From contig NC_044018.1 of NCBI RefSeq assembly GCF_900496995.4, positions 30,275,825 to 30,339,824 of the forward strand: DNA of 64,000 nt. Direction: 5' to 3'. Under the pieces are notes generated by a model, which saw nothing but the letters and a program-made list of their open reading frames with translations, did not search any database and was not told the DNA's origin. The position numbers were made by a program, and so were the translations under genes. The stretch's first letter is position 1; the number at the start of each line of letters is the position of its first letter. This document shows positions 43,666-55,639 of the stretch, in pieces. This stretch comes from Aquila chrysaetos chrysaetos. Its lineage: Eukaryota > Chordata > Aves > Accipitriformes > Accipitridae.

Positions 43666-44075
43666 GCAACCGGACGGAGAAGGGAAGGGGCGGCCGGGAC
43701 CCCCAGCACGGCGGCACGGCACAGCAGCACGGCACGGCGGCACGGCTCTTCACCGGACGGCTCTCCTGCCCCGGCTCAGCGGTGATGGGGAGAGGAGGAG
43801 GCCGAGCAGACCCCACATCTCCCCGTGGCTCCGGAGAGGCAGTGGGGATGGGGACATCCCTGCCCACCCCGTGGCCAAGGTGACATCCAAGGGTGGGTGG
43901 CCCCATCCCCGAGCAGCCGATGGCCCTATCGCCGCAGCCCCGCTCCGGGCGCTCTGTCGGAGCGAGGATGGCAGGATCCGGCAGCGGGACCCCCGGGACG
44001 GGCGCGCCGGGGCGGCTGGGCCACGCGAGCGCCGGCAGCAGCTCCAGCCCGGGAGGAAACCGTCTCCCTTCTTTA

Positions 44076-44091
44076 ATTTATTTATTTATTA
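44076..44091 (+). promoter_or_regulatory. AU-rich element
   Basis: ATTTATTTATTTATTA holds three overlapping AUUUA pentamers, the form of a classical mRNA-destabilising ARE if transcribed on the + strand. On the - strand the same bases give AATAAA. Confidence 0.4.
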
Positions 44092-46839
44092 ATCACCCTC
44101 CCGGCCGGCGCTTTGCTGCGGGAAGCCCCCACTTGCCCTGGTCCCTCCCTTCACGTCGCCGGCACCGGCCCGGCACCCACGACCCAGTGGCAGGGACAGC
44201 TCTGGAGGGGCTGCTTCAGCCCGGAGCCCCCCCTGGGGACCAGCCGGTGGCAGCCAGCACCGCCAGCATCCCGTGGCATCCCTGGCCACTGACGGCTTGA
44301 TGGGAACGGAGCTGCCGCCCACGCTTCGGATCCGGCCCTGGCACTGCCGGCAGGATGGTGATGCTTGGCCCGGTACTGCCGACAGGACAGCGGTGCTCGC
44401 CCCGGCACCCAGCGCTCTCCCGGGGCGGCCGGAGGAGCCAGCGGCTCAGGGGGTCTCCTCCGGCGGGAGGGAGGGCGGCCAGCGGCTCAGGGTTATCCGG
44501 AGGCGGCACCGGCCAGAACTGGACGGAGGCTCCGGCTGGGGAGAAATTCCGCTTACGCGGCAGATTCGCCTCCCCCTGCCCTCGGCGTTTGGATTATTTT
44601 CGCGTGAGAACAGGCTCCCGCCTTCTCAAGAGTTCAGCCGCCCCAGCGGCTCCGGCGGTTCCCCTTCGCTTGCGCCGTGGCCGGAGTGATGCAACCGGGG
44701 CCACGCTGGGTCCCGGCTGGGAGCCGTCCCTGGCGCCAGGCGGCCGCCAAACCCGCGCCAGGGTGGAAACGGCGGCTCTGCCCGGCCAGGGGGGACGGCC
44801 TGGGGGACCCCCCCCCAAACCCCGGCCCCAGCACTTATCCCGAGGGTGCCGGACGGCTCTGGCCGGGAGACGCGCCTCCATCCCTCCTCGCCCACGGCAC
44901 CATGGGGCAGAAGCACCGGGGCCGTGTGGGGAATGACCCCATGGCCGCAGCCAGGCCAGTCCGGCACGTCCGCACCCCGCGTAGCACTTAGGGACGGCGC
45001 CGGGCGGCCGGGGTCGGGAAGGAGCCGGGGGCAGAGCCGGGGAGCCGGGGGCACCCGGGATGTTTAGCACTTGTCCCCAGCTCCGCAGAGCCCAAAGCGC
45101 TTACAAGGACGAGGCTACCCTGGGGCGAGGACGCGGCGCTGGCCCGGTGGTGCCGAACCCCGGCCGTGCCAAACCCCGGCCACCCCGCCTGGCGCCGAAG
45201 CACTTAGGGCCCCTCGCGCCGGGCTCCCGACACCACTGGGGTCTTGCCACCAGCACCGATGCCACTGGCCCAGTGGCTCTGGCAATGGCAGCCCTACAGC
45301 CCCGCCGTGGCGTCGCGGGGGTCCCAGCACCCCGGCCGGACCCTGCAGCTCCAGGTTGCGGCAGGAGTCGGAGGAGAGAGGATGGGGACGGGGAGAGCTG
45401 GGGTCCCCTGAGGAGCAGGGCGCTGGGGGCAGGCGGGCTGTCCTGGGGGAGCGTCCCCCAGCCACCCTCACCCCTCGGGGCCGGGCAGGGGGCACAGCTC
45501 AGCCCCGAAACACCGGCTTGCGGTCACACCGCAGCAAACAGCCCCACGCCGGCGGCTTCACGGCTGAGGTCCCTGAGCCCCGTGCCGGCAGGTCGTTGCC
45601 AGCTCTTGCAATACATCGGATACAACGACACCGATGCAAATCCCCCTCCCCGGCCTGGCTGCAGCCAGCAACAGCCAGCGCCGGGGCCGGGGGCCGAGGC
45701 ACCCCCTCTCCCTGCCGTTCAGTGCCTTTCGGGGGGGACCGTGTCCTCCGGCAGCACCGGGTCTCACTGTGGAGCCGGCGCATCCCACGCCGGAGGAGCG
45801 GGCAGCCTCCCGCCTGGCAGGGGGAAGACGTCCCGACCCGCCGAGCCGGGGACAACGCCTGCTTCCCTGCGTGGTGCCCCCCGCCCCGCCATGCCCGCGT
45901 GATGCCGAAGGGGTCGGTGCCGGCGAAGCCGCTCACGGAAATATTTTGCCGGTCCCCGTTTCGCTTCCACCCAGCGCTCGTGGCTCACGAGGGCTCGTCC
46001 GGCCCCGGCCGTCGGCCGTTGCCGTTCCCCTCCGCCACTGAACCCACACTGGATGCGGCCAAGGATGCGCTGGCACGGAGAAGCACCGTCCTGCCATTGC
46101 CGGCACTGGGGCCGGTCCCCCCGGGCCCTGTAAGGCGCCGGGCACGGCACAGCCACCGCCGGGAGCGGAGCCACGCGCCGGGAAAGAGCCAGAAGCCGCT
46201 TGGAAGGGACTGGAAAGGGCACGGAGCCACCCCGGCCACGGGATCCTGCTCTGGAGTCAGGGGAGCCGCGGTCTGGCTGGGATCCGGCTGGGATCCACCT
46301 GCCCCCCCTCGCCCCAACCATCGCCAGGTGCTGGAGCCCCGTTTGGTGGGGAGGGGGTCTCGCTCCCCCCCCCGACCCGGGACGTGGCCACCGGCCTTGC
46401 GCTCGGGGCACGTGGCCCTTCCCTGGGGAGGGGGACAGGCACGGCTGGGCTCTGGCCAGTGGTGGGGGCTTCCCGCCCAGCACAGCGGGGGGAATGGCAG
46501 CGATTTGGAGCTGGGAAGGATGGGATGTGCCTGGGATGGGCGCTCCCCCGGTTTTTAAGACCCTCGAACAAGGGGGTGACCGAGGCAGGTGGGACCCCCC
46601 CCACCCCGGGCATCGTCCCCCCGTGCTGGGGCAGCGGCAGCCGCTGCGGGGTCCAGTCCGGCGCGGAGCCCAGAGCCCGGGGGGGGGGGTCCAGCCACCC
46701 CGCCTGCCCCCAGCGTTGGGGGAACCATGGAGCACCCCAAACCCACAGCCCATCTCCCCAAAAGCCCCCACAGGGCCCCGGGGCGGCGGTTACAGGCAGG
46801 TGGCGCTGAAGAAGAAAGGATGGGGCCGCCCCGGGTACT

Positions 46840-46922
46840 GGGACCAGTCAGCCCTGGGCACTGGTCCCACAGCCCCCAACAGCGGGTGGCACTGGGACCA
46901 GTGCCCTGGGCTGACTGGTCCC
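46840..46922. repeat. 30-bp inverted repeat (hairpin) downstream of GDF11
   Basis: Arms 46840-46869 and 46893-46922 (first bases GGGACCAGTCAGCCC) pair with one mismatch across a 23-base loop, giving a stable hairpin in DNA or RNA. Confidence 0.9.
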
Positions 46923-48497
46923 CCAGGCGGTTCATGGGCGGGCAGGGGGTGGCAGCCCCGTCAGTATATTATTATTATTTACCCGGTGTATTGGTCCTGT
47001 GCGTAACGTCTTAGGTTATTTTTCTGTTCGTTTGTTCGTTGTTTTGTTCCTCGTTCTGTCGTTCAGGGGTGTCTGGGGGGGGGCAGGGATGCGTCTGCCA
47101 GGGTGGGGGCTCAGGACGGGCCCCGGAGATGGGGGGGGACGCGGCAGGTCCAAATCGCACGACCAAAAGGCCATGGATGGTTGGGGGGGGTTTAATCACG
47201 TGACCAAACACAGCACTTGAACATCAAAAAATAAAATTAAAAAGAAATTAAAAAAAAAATATTTAAAAAAAGAAATAATCAAAGAGTTCAGAGCTTTCAG
47301 CTCCATCCCGCACCGGGGGCTCCCGGCCAGCCCGGGGCTTGCCGGCACCACAGCCGGGGCTCCCGCGTGCCGGTGGCACCGGTCCCGCCACAGCACCAGG
47401 ACCCCCAGCCAGCACGGCCAGCACCACGTCCCCCCACGACATCGACGTCCCACGAGATGTCGTGCTGCCAGCTCACCTCCGGCACAAATGTCACCGTGTC
47501 GGAGCCGTGTGGTGATGCCGGAGCCGGTGGCGAGAGGCAGCCGGAGGGAGTGGAGTGGCGGCCTGGGGGATGCCGAATGTTCCCTGTAAAACTGGTGTGT
47601 TGAGAGAGAGAGAGAAAGAGGGAGAGACTGCTGGGGGCTGGGGAACCATTTGCACTATGGAAGGTTAAAGAAGAGATGAGGACAGGATCGCCTTCACCGC
47701 AGAGCTGGGGCTGGGCCGGAGCCGTGTCCGTGGGCTGGCTGGGCGCAAGGATTGGTCCATCTGCGCCGGGATGGTTTTTCCTCGCTGGCGGAGGAGATGC
47801 CAAGGTGCTGCCGGCTTCGCTGCGGTGCCACAGCATCGGGACACGACATCCCCCTGGCCCCGGGCCGGAGGAAGGGGCTCCGGCCCCACCAGCCCGGCAG
47901 GATGCGGGCGCTGGGTCCGGGAAAGCTGCGGCAGCCCCGAGGGACGGGGATCGGTGGGTCCGGAGCAGCCTCCCCCAGGAGAAGACCTCCCTCCCGGAGC
48001 CGGTGCGAGGCTCGAGACACCGCCGACACCAACCCACGCTCCCCGCGGCCCGGCCGTCCCGCGGCGGCTGCCGCGGTGCCCTGACCCGCAGGCAAAGCCG
48101 GACCCGCTCTCCGAGACGCCGCTGGCCCAGGGCCGTGGGGGGATCTGGCACGGCTGCCTCGTTACACCATGGCCTCGTTATAAAGCTCCTTTCGGCGATG
48201 CCACCCTCCACCTCCGCTACCAGGCAGCGCCCGCGCCGGCACCCGGCAGCAGTAACGGAGGGAGCGGGTGCCCCCGGCGCGGGGGGACGGGACGGGGGGA
48301 CTCGCGGCTCCTCGGTCACAAACCGGATTAGGAAGAGCTACAGGAAAGGAAAAGCTTAAAGAGCGTCCCAGTTACTTCTGTGTTGTATAAATTACATTTG
48401 GTCTGTAACTCGCGTTAGTCTCCTGTGTACGATATCATAACCACTGCTCTGTCCCGGTTCCGTCCTTGGTTGTTTTTTTTTTTTAGACTTTTTGTAC

Positions 48498-48503
48498 AAT
48501 AAA
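48498..48503 (+). terminator. Candidate distal GDF11 poly(A) signal
   Basis: TTTTTGTACAATAAA followed by AT-rich sequence ends a 180-base AT-rich segment typical of a 3'UTR terminus. Five kb from the GDF11 stop with no other + strand gene between. Confidence 0.4.
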
Positions 48504-48544
48504 AAAATTTATATAGCCAAAAAGAAAAAAAAAAAAATTGAAAA

Positions 48545-51500
48545 CTGCTGACAAATGCATTTTGCTTGGGTTACTGCGCCCCACTCGCTGCCTCCCTGCC
48601 CCTCGCCCGGACCCAGCCCCTCGCTGGCACTGGATCCCAGGGTTGGCACCGGATCCCGGGGTCAGTGCCAGATTCCAGGGTCGGCCACACAGCGTCCCCA
48701 CCGGAGTGGAGATGGAGGAGGCCAGGTGGGGGCTTGGAGGGGCACGAGCAGCCCCGCTGTTCCTCGGGGGTCTTCACCCCACGTGCCGATCCCGGGACGG
48801 GCCCTCGGCCTCTCCGTCCGCTCGCCCAGCTTCGCGTGCCAGGTCCCTGCGTCACGGCAGCCCCCTGCGCCCAACCCTGCCGTCCCCTTCCCATCTCTTC
48901 CCTCGGGAGCTCCTGGCCTGATCCGGCGACCCTGGCTCTGACCGGCTTGGGAAATGTTTCCTAATGCTTCTCATTTTTCCCACGCTCCCGATGCTAGCTG
49001 CGCACCACGGACAAGCGGATGAGAGGGGACGAAATCCGCCCTGATGCCCTGTGCCTGGCTTGGAGCCGCTTGCGGCCAAGGACATTCCCGAGTTTATCTC
49101 CCAGCTGGGGCCAAACCACAGCCTGCCCCCCGCTCTGAACATGCTTGTCCTTGCGCTTTGGCAGCCAACACCGAACCAACACCTTGAGAAACAGCCCAGG
49201 AGAACACAACCACCCCAAAATTAGCTCAAACCGGTTGGGGAAGAATGTCCCCATCCCAGCAGCAGATGCGGAGGTGGCCTGTGCCCACCAGCGGGGGTGG
49301 GTTTGCCATATTCCGCACACACCCCCCCCCCCAGAGCCACAGCAAGGCTGAGCAAACCTGGGTGGGTTGACCCCGAGGAGGGGATGGAGGACACGGGACA
49401 GGGATGGAGACACCCGGAACAGTGCCGGACATACCCTGCATGGGACCACCGTCTCCGGGCAATGGCGAGAGCCGCATCCCCCCCTCCCGGGGCGGGAGCC
49501 CCCCCTGCCCTCCCCGCGGCCCCCGCTTCCTCCCAGCGCAGCTCCCCGTTGTAAAGCTGAGATTTACAAGTGGCCCCAAGTGCCGGAGGAGCCGAGCTCA
49601 GGGGCAGCCTTTATGGAGCCTCATTAGGGGCTGCAGGTATGCCGAGAATGTCGCAGCTAATTACAGCTGTGGCCGGCGGGAGGGGACAGGGTGGGCAGCG
49701 GAGGGTGACTGCCCCCGGGGCCGGGGGAGCAGGGGGATGTTCTGGCACAGGCGAGGACCGGACACGAGGACGCGCGGCTCTGGCACCGATTCTGGCCCCG
49801 CCGGGGTCAGACGGGTCCCAGGCCCTGCCGCCAGCGGCTCCGTGGACGTTGGCCATTTTCCTGCTCCGGCCGAGGTCCTCCGGGAGATGCCGGAAAGCTG
49901 CTGCTCCCTCCGGCAGCACCCCAGCCCCCTCCGCACCCCATCCCTGCCCTGCACCCCTCGCTCCTGCTGCCAGTCCCATCCGAGACCCCCCAGCCCCATC
50001 TTGGCCAAGAGCTCGCCGTGGGGCCACGGGCAGCTCCGGGCCGGGCTGAGGTCTCGGCCGTGGTCGAGGACGAGACGCCAAGTCCCTCCAACGCCAGAGC
50101 TGCTCCGGGGGGAGCTGCCTGCTCTGCCCCCTCCGGACTCGGCTTCCCCACGGATAAAGCTCCTGGGGGTCTTCAGGACCCGCAGGACGGCACCGAACCA
50201 GCACCCACGGGGCAGCGTGAAGCACGACACGACACACCGAGGGCAAGGACACCCCGTACCCCAAAACAGCCCCAATTCCGCCGGCCCCAGGGGACAACGG
50301 CCAGCTCTGATGGGGAGACCCGGCCATGGCATCTCCATTGCGACCAAGCCTCTCTGCCCGCCGTACCTCGGGGGCCACGGCCTCGGGGTCTGCCCGGGGG
50401 TGGGGGGGCCAGGCTGTGCCACCCACCCAGAGGGCTGCCAGAGGAACCAAGAGGTCCCGGGTTGGGGGGGGGGTTGGTTTGTTTGCTTCGGAGGACGATG
50501 TCAAGAGTTTAACGAGCGCTTGCTTTTGTTCTGGTCACGTCTCCCCCGAGGCCGCGGGGGCTGCACCCCACATCCCTGCTCTCCCCCCCCCCGCCCCGGC
50601 CATCCATCGGGTGACCTAATTCAGAGACCCAGGGGCAGGGCTGGGGGGGGACAAATTAGGACAGGGACATCCGGACGACCACCCACAGCTGCACCACGAC
50701 ATACTATGGCTCCCCGAACCTTCCCCTCTGCCGCCTAACAAGACCATCCGCATGCAACATTCACAGTAATTAAACCATCAACGGGGAGCTTGGCGGAGCT
50801 CCACCGGCCTCGCCGCGGCCCCGGGGGGAGACGCCAGAACCAGGGCGATTATCCGGGAGAGCTGGGCACGGTCCAGCCCCCCCCACCGCCGGCGACGGGG
50901 CGGGATGCCGTGCTGCCGCAGAGACAGCGGGCAGGCAGCAGCACGGGTCCGTGCCCGGCTCTGGGGACAAGGGTGGCTTGGCCCCCCTCCATCAACGCCG
51001 CCACTCGACTTCCAACCTGCGGTAGCGATCAGATTTTGACGCGATCCCAAAGATCCCCAAACCAGCCCAGGCTCAGGGCAGCACGTTGCTTGCAAGTAGG
51101 ACTTGAGGCGTCCCAATTCCCTGTGCCCCAGTGAGCACGGCCCTTACGGAGCCACCTCCTCCCCGGCTGCAGCGGTGCCCGGGCTGGAAGGAAGGATTCA
51201 AGGGGATGGAGGCAGTGACCAGCCATCGCTCCTTTCCCAGCCAGCCTCCCACCACTGGAGAAAGGCCCTGCGGGATGGGAGCAACCAGCTGAGGAAGGTC
51301 AACGCGCGGGCTCCTCCGGGAGAAGATGCACAAGACCGGGGAGTCGAGAGAGAAGGAGAAGGTCTTCACAGCAGCGGACCACGGCTACCTCCTGCGATGG
51401 AAACCCCCGCTTCAGCCCCACGGAGCCCCGCAGCGGGACCCAGCCCTGCCTCCACCACAACGGATCCAGGACATGCCGGATCCTGCAGCGCAGTCCTGGC

Positions 51501-53280
51501 TCCCAGCTGCGGGAACAGCGGCACCGAGCCAGGAGGGACACTGGCCACGCTCATCGGCTCCGGCACAAGCGCAGGTGGAGGGCGGCAGTGGGGGCTCGGT
51601 GCCGTCCCTCCTTGGGCTCATCCACACTTCCAGGGTCCACTCTTTTGTATCCCGATTTTTGTGAATTTGAACAAAAGACTTTTCCAACCCCCCCCCCAGA
51701 GGATCTGGGGGCAAGAGGCTGTTGGGAGACGAGGACGGCGCAACTGGAAGGGACATGTTGGCACCGGAGTGTGCATCCCCCCCGCCGCACACCTCGCTCC
51801 TCACCCCATTGTGCAAACCCCCCGTTTCTCCCTCTCGTTCCCCCCTCGCCGGCCTGACCTATCATCCCACTCACATTTACAGCCCAAGCGTCTGCTGTGA
51901 AAAGTGACTTCATGCTGAATTTGGGCACCGCTCGGCGTTACCAGCTCTCACGCTGCAAGCCCCGGCCCTCCTTTTCTTTCGCTCGCTTTCCCACACTTTC
52001 CCCCGCTCATTGTGTGCCCGCTGCTTTTTTTCTTCCCCTATTCAGCCCAAATTAGTCACGAGCAGCCCCCAGCTTGGAGAGGAAAAATAAATTAGGTGGT
52101 GTTTTAAACACAGTGTGATTGGAATGATTCTCCCCTACGCCCAGGAGGGGAAAGCCTGGTGGGTGAAAGATGCAGCGTCCTCTACAAAACAGCCCCCGGC
52201 ACCTCCCCGGGGAGCCGGGGAGGGGGGGGGACAGAGAGCGACAGGCTGGGGACACCGGCACATCTGCACAGAGCTCCCGATTTTGGTACCACGGCCAAGG
52301 GAAACTCATCCCCAACGAGGGGAGGAGACAGTGTGAGGGAAGAGGAAAAGACAAGACGCACACGTCGCTTCACCGGCCCCAGGAGGAGATCAGCCAGGGC
52401 AGAACCACCACCAGGACGCCCCCGAGCAGAGGGGAGCGACCCAGGGAGGAGGACACGTGGCCAGGCAGGGCAGAAATGGGGCTGGGACCCCCACGCCGCT
52501 CTGGTCCCCGGGCCAGAAAGTGGAGCTGGTGGCGAAATCCGGAGTCCTCGGTGCTGCCCTTGGCTCAGAGGGAAGGCGATGGCATCCCACCATCGGAGCA
52601 GAAGTCCCACGTGCCATCATCAACGCTGCTGGAAGACAGGAGACAGCGCAGCCTACGGCGGCGGCTTCTCGCCCTCCAAGCTCAGGATCCAGCCACCAGC
52701 GACCTGCAGGCCCTGGAGAGCTCCCGGACCAGCAGCACCTCACGACACGGCAGTCCCCGGCTTGTCCCGTTGGCTGGAACCCCCAAGCTCTGACACAGAG
52801 GGACCTGAAGCAAGCAGACACGGCAAAGCCAAGAGCTATCTGTGCTTCCTCTCAAGTTCTACAACGATCCTTGGTCTACAGCACCGAACCATCGGCTGTG
52901 AGAAGCGGCGACCACCCTGTTACTTGTACGTAGTCCCAATTTGGGTTACGGCTGGGTCCCAGCTCTGAAGAGCCTGCGCGGTTCCCCGGGGAAGCAAGGA
53001 GATTGGCATCCGAATGAAGCAGCAAGGTCAATCTGGAGAGGCAAGGCAGGGTTAGGACTTTGGCCAGGCCACAAGAAGTTAATGTCAGGACAATCTCTAA
53101 CCGCTGGCGACGGCCCGGCCAGGCAGGGTCTCTGCCCCCCAGCCAGCACCGTGCAGGCAGGAGTGGCCGTGGCCAAGTCTCCATCTGCTCCAGCTCCCTC
53201 CCGGCAGCACGCTCCAGCCCCGAGCCTCAGCCGTGCCATGCATCAAACTGACAGATACCAGCATTGCCTTGGAGAAGCAG
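48545..53280. other. Spacer between GDF11 and SARNP
   Basis: No coding exon or RNA gene recognised. Long open frames, including 444 codons at 49404-50738, have no family resemblance and shadow frames on the other strand. GC content falls near the right end. Confidence 0.5.
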
Positions 53281-53281
53281 T

Positions 53282-53287
53282 TTTATT
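53282..53287 (-). terminator. SARNP: Probable SARNP poly(A) signal
   Basis: TTTATT on the + strand (AATAAA on the - strand) with AT-rich, 3'UTR-like sequence on its transcript-upstream side, including an A/T tract at 53407-53430. No nearer AATAAA or ATTAAA was seen after the SARNP stop, which would make a 2.35 kb 3'UTR. Confidence 0.5.
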
Positions 53288-55639
53288 ATGAAACCGAGAA
53301 TGAAATGCAGTGTTTGCCCTGGCACACTACAAAACATTTCAAGCAAATAACCAGCAAAAAGATCGTGAGCCAAATAGAAAATACATCTTACAAAATCTGA
53401 CATACAAAAAAAAAAAAAAAAAAAAAATCAGAATAACGTTATTACATTAAATCAGGAAGGATCAAGAGAGCTTCAATTCACTCAGCCACTGACAACCCAA
53501 GACACACAACGTAACCCGGACCCTGTGGCTTTTAGCTGCCCTTTGGGAAAGTAAACAAACGTCCAGGGTATTGCTTAGAGTCAACGAGGGCACACGGACG
53601 CAGTCAGACTGCAAACATTAATGGAACAGAAGCAGTTTGAAGACTTCTACGTTAAAAAATATATATATTGCTTATCAAGAATCAGGTATAAGCCTCTGAA
53701 AAGCTAGATTTGTACACACACCCGTTGTTCTCTAGCATCTTAAGGAACCAAGCATGGACAAGGCAAACATCTCTCCGGTAAGAGGTTACAGTCAGAAATA
53801 AGAATCCTAGGATGTCAGTCTTCAGACAAGAGAAGGATTTCAGCCACAATGCCCACCTAAAAATCCAAGCAGACAAACAGATTTCTGCTTACAGACAGAT
53901 TTCTGCTTGCGCCTGGGGCCAAGGTATCCGTGGAGGGAAAGCTCTGCACAGGGTGGGAGATGCAGCAGGAACAAACGCTTGTGAGTGAAACCAATTCTCT
54001 AGGCAGGCAAAGGAGGAAAGGGCACCAGGCAGCTCCTCTCTGCCCCAGCGCTGCCAGTCCAACACCCCTGGCTTCGGGGTCCTACGCTTCTCCACTGCCA
54101 CCACTTCTTCCACCCGCGCAAGCCACCCCGGGGAGTGGCTCTTTACAGCCCCCCAAGAACAAAGGTGCCATCTGAAACACTAAAGCAGCAAGAAGCGCTT
54201 CACAAGCTGCGGCAGCGCTGCCTTTGGTGCGACTCAGCCAAATTTTTTCCGTAATTTCACCGAAACAGTTATGGATAATGCAGTAGAAGGAACTGTGTTC
54301 CTGCACAGCTACCAAGAACTTCCACACTCAAAACACAGGTCCCAGGATAACGCCGGTGCTCTCCTGCACTGCCTGGCAGCTCGGAGAAGACTGAGGCTTC
54401 TTCAGCAAGTCTGCGAGTTAAACCAGCTTGGCAGCTACTCTGAGGCAAAGAAAGGACAAGATAAAATCCAGCCTGAGAACAGACATCGGGCAAAACAACT
54501 CTGCTGGTTTGTCATTTAAGGAGAGAAATGTATCACTGACCTTCGAGGAACCTGGAAAATGTAGGTGAAACGCCATGAGACGCAGAGGGCTTAGCAAGGC
54601 AGGATAAATGAAGCAGTGAGAACAGGCTCCATTTGCAAATGCATGGCTACATTTTCCTCCTCGTTTGAGGACACCAGTCTTGATCTAGGGTTAATCGGCA
54701 ATTCTTGCTCTGACAATTCCCATTAGCCTCACCCTGGGAAGGAAGGCAGTCGTGAAACTGCCCCGCGTGTCAGCTATCACAGACGCCACTTCCATTTTTG
54801 AAAACATGAGACAATATAATTGAGAAAATCCTTCCCTGATGTTCAACCTGTCAGATCCCGGACGAGCCAGGGGTAAGATGCCAGAGATCCAGAGCAGGAC
54901 TCACGTAATGCATCGTGCTCTCGAGACGAGGCGCGTTCTTATCCCAGCTGCTGGGAAGAGACCATGATACAGCTGAACCTTGGGGCCTGTTTTCACGGGG
55001 TGGAGGAGGAGAGGACCAGGGCAGTCTGAGAGGTGGAGACGGCATTCAATGGCAAACAGACAACACATTTCAAACCAGTCCTTGCATTAGCAGCGTACTG
55101 GGAGTCCTTAAGCTAGAAAAGCAACTGCCGAGGGCAGAGCAAACCCTGCTCTACCTCCATTCCTCAATGTTTTCCCTTCCTCATTGCACAGCAGACACCA
55201 TGCTCCTACTGTTGCTCTATCTGCCTGTCTGTTTACCGGGCAGAGTTTGGCTCTCCCCTGCACAGGTGTTTCCCAGCGACGCTAGGAGGGCACCGGGACA
55301 CTCTCCATCTCTCCCTGTCGGACGGTACCTCCGGTGCGAGCTGCTGCAAATGACCCCACCAGCAGCTGGGAAACCACCGGACCGCAGGACTGCGGGCTAC
55401 CAGAGATGCACTGACAACAGTTTCTTCTTTTTGCTCAACTTTTCTTCATTTTTAAACGTCGTAACTTGAAAAAATAAGTAGAACAATCATACAACTACGG
55501 GGGATTCCCTGTCTACTCATCACTAAAACCTAGAGAAACAGTGTGGGAGTGAGAGAAAGTGGGGGGGGAAGAGAGAGAAAGAGTATGCACGCACTCGAGA
55601 GGCACACTGCAAATGGGCTGAAGCTAAAAAGGACCAGCA

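Larger units (their letters stand above)
43666..48497 (+). other. GDF11: Possible long GDF11 3'UTR
   Basis: No coding exon is recognised for almost 5 kb. The block contains AT-rich islands (44071-44092, 46964-47045, 47221-47281), an AU-rich element, a hairpin, and a terminal AT-rich segment (48360-48540) with a strong poly(A) signal. This fits an extended GDF11 3'UTR, but transcription is not shown by sequence alone. Long open frames here are GC artefacts. Confidence 0.35.

Noticed and set aside
45071-46558. 495-codon + strand open frame downstream of GDF11
   Set aside because: No homologue recognised, proline/alanine/glycine/arginine-rich, overlapped by equally long antisense frames. More likely 3'UTR or spacer.
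47196-47204. TCACGTGAC, a near-perfect CLEAR element
   Set aside because: It lies far from any promoter, in the putative 3'UTR of GDF11.
49404-50738. 444-codon + strand open frame
   Set aside because: Same features as other GC-driven frames, no domain.
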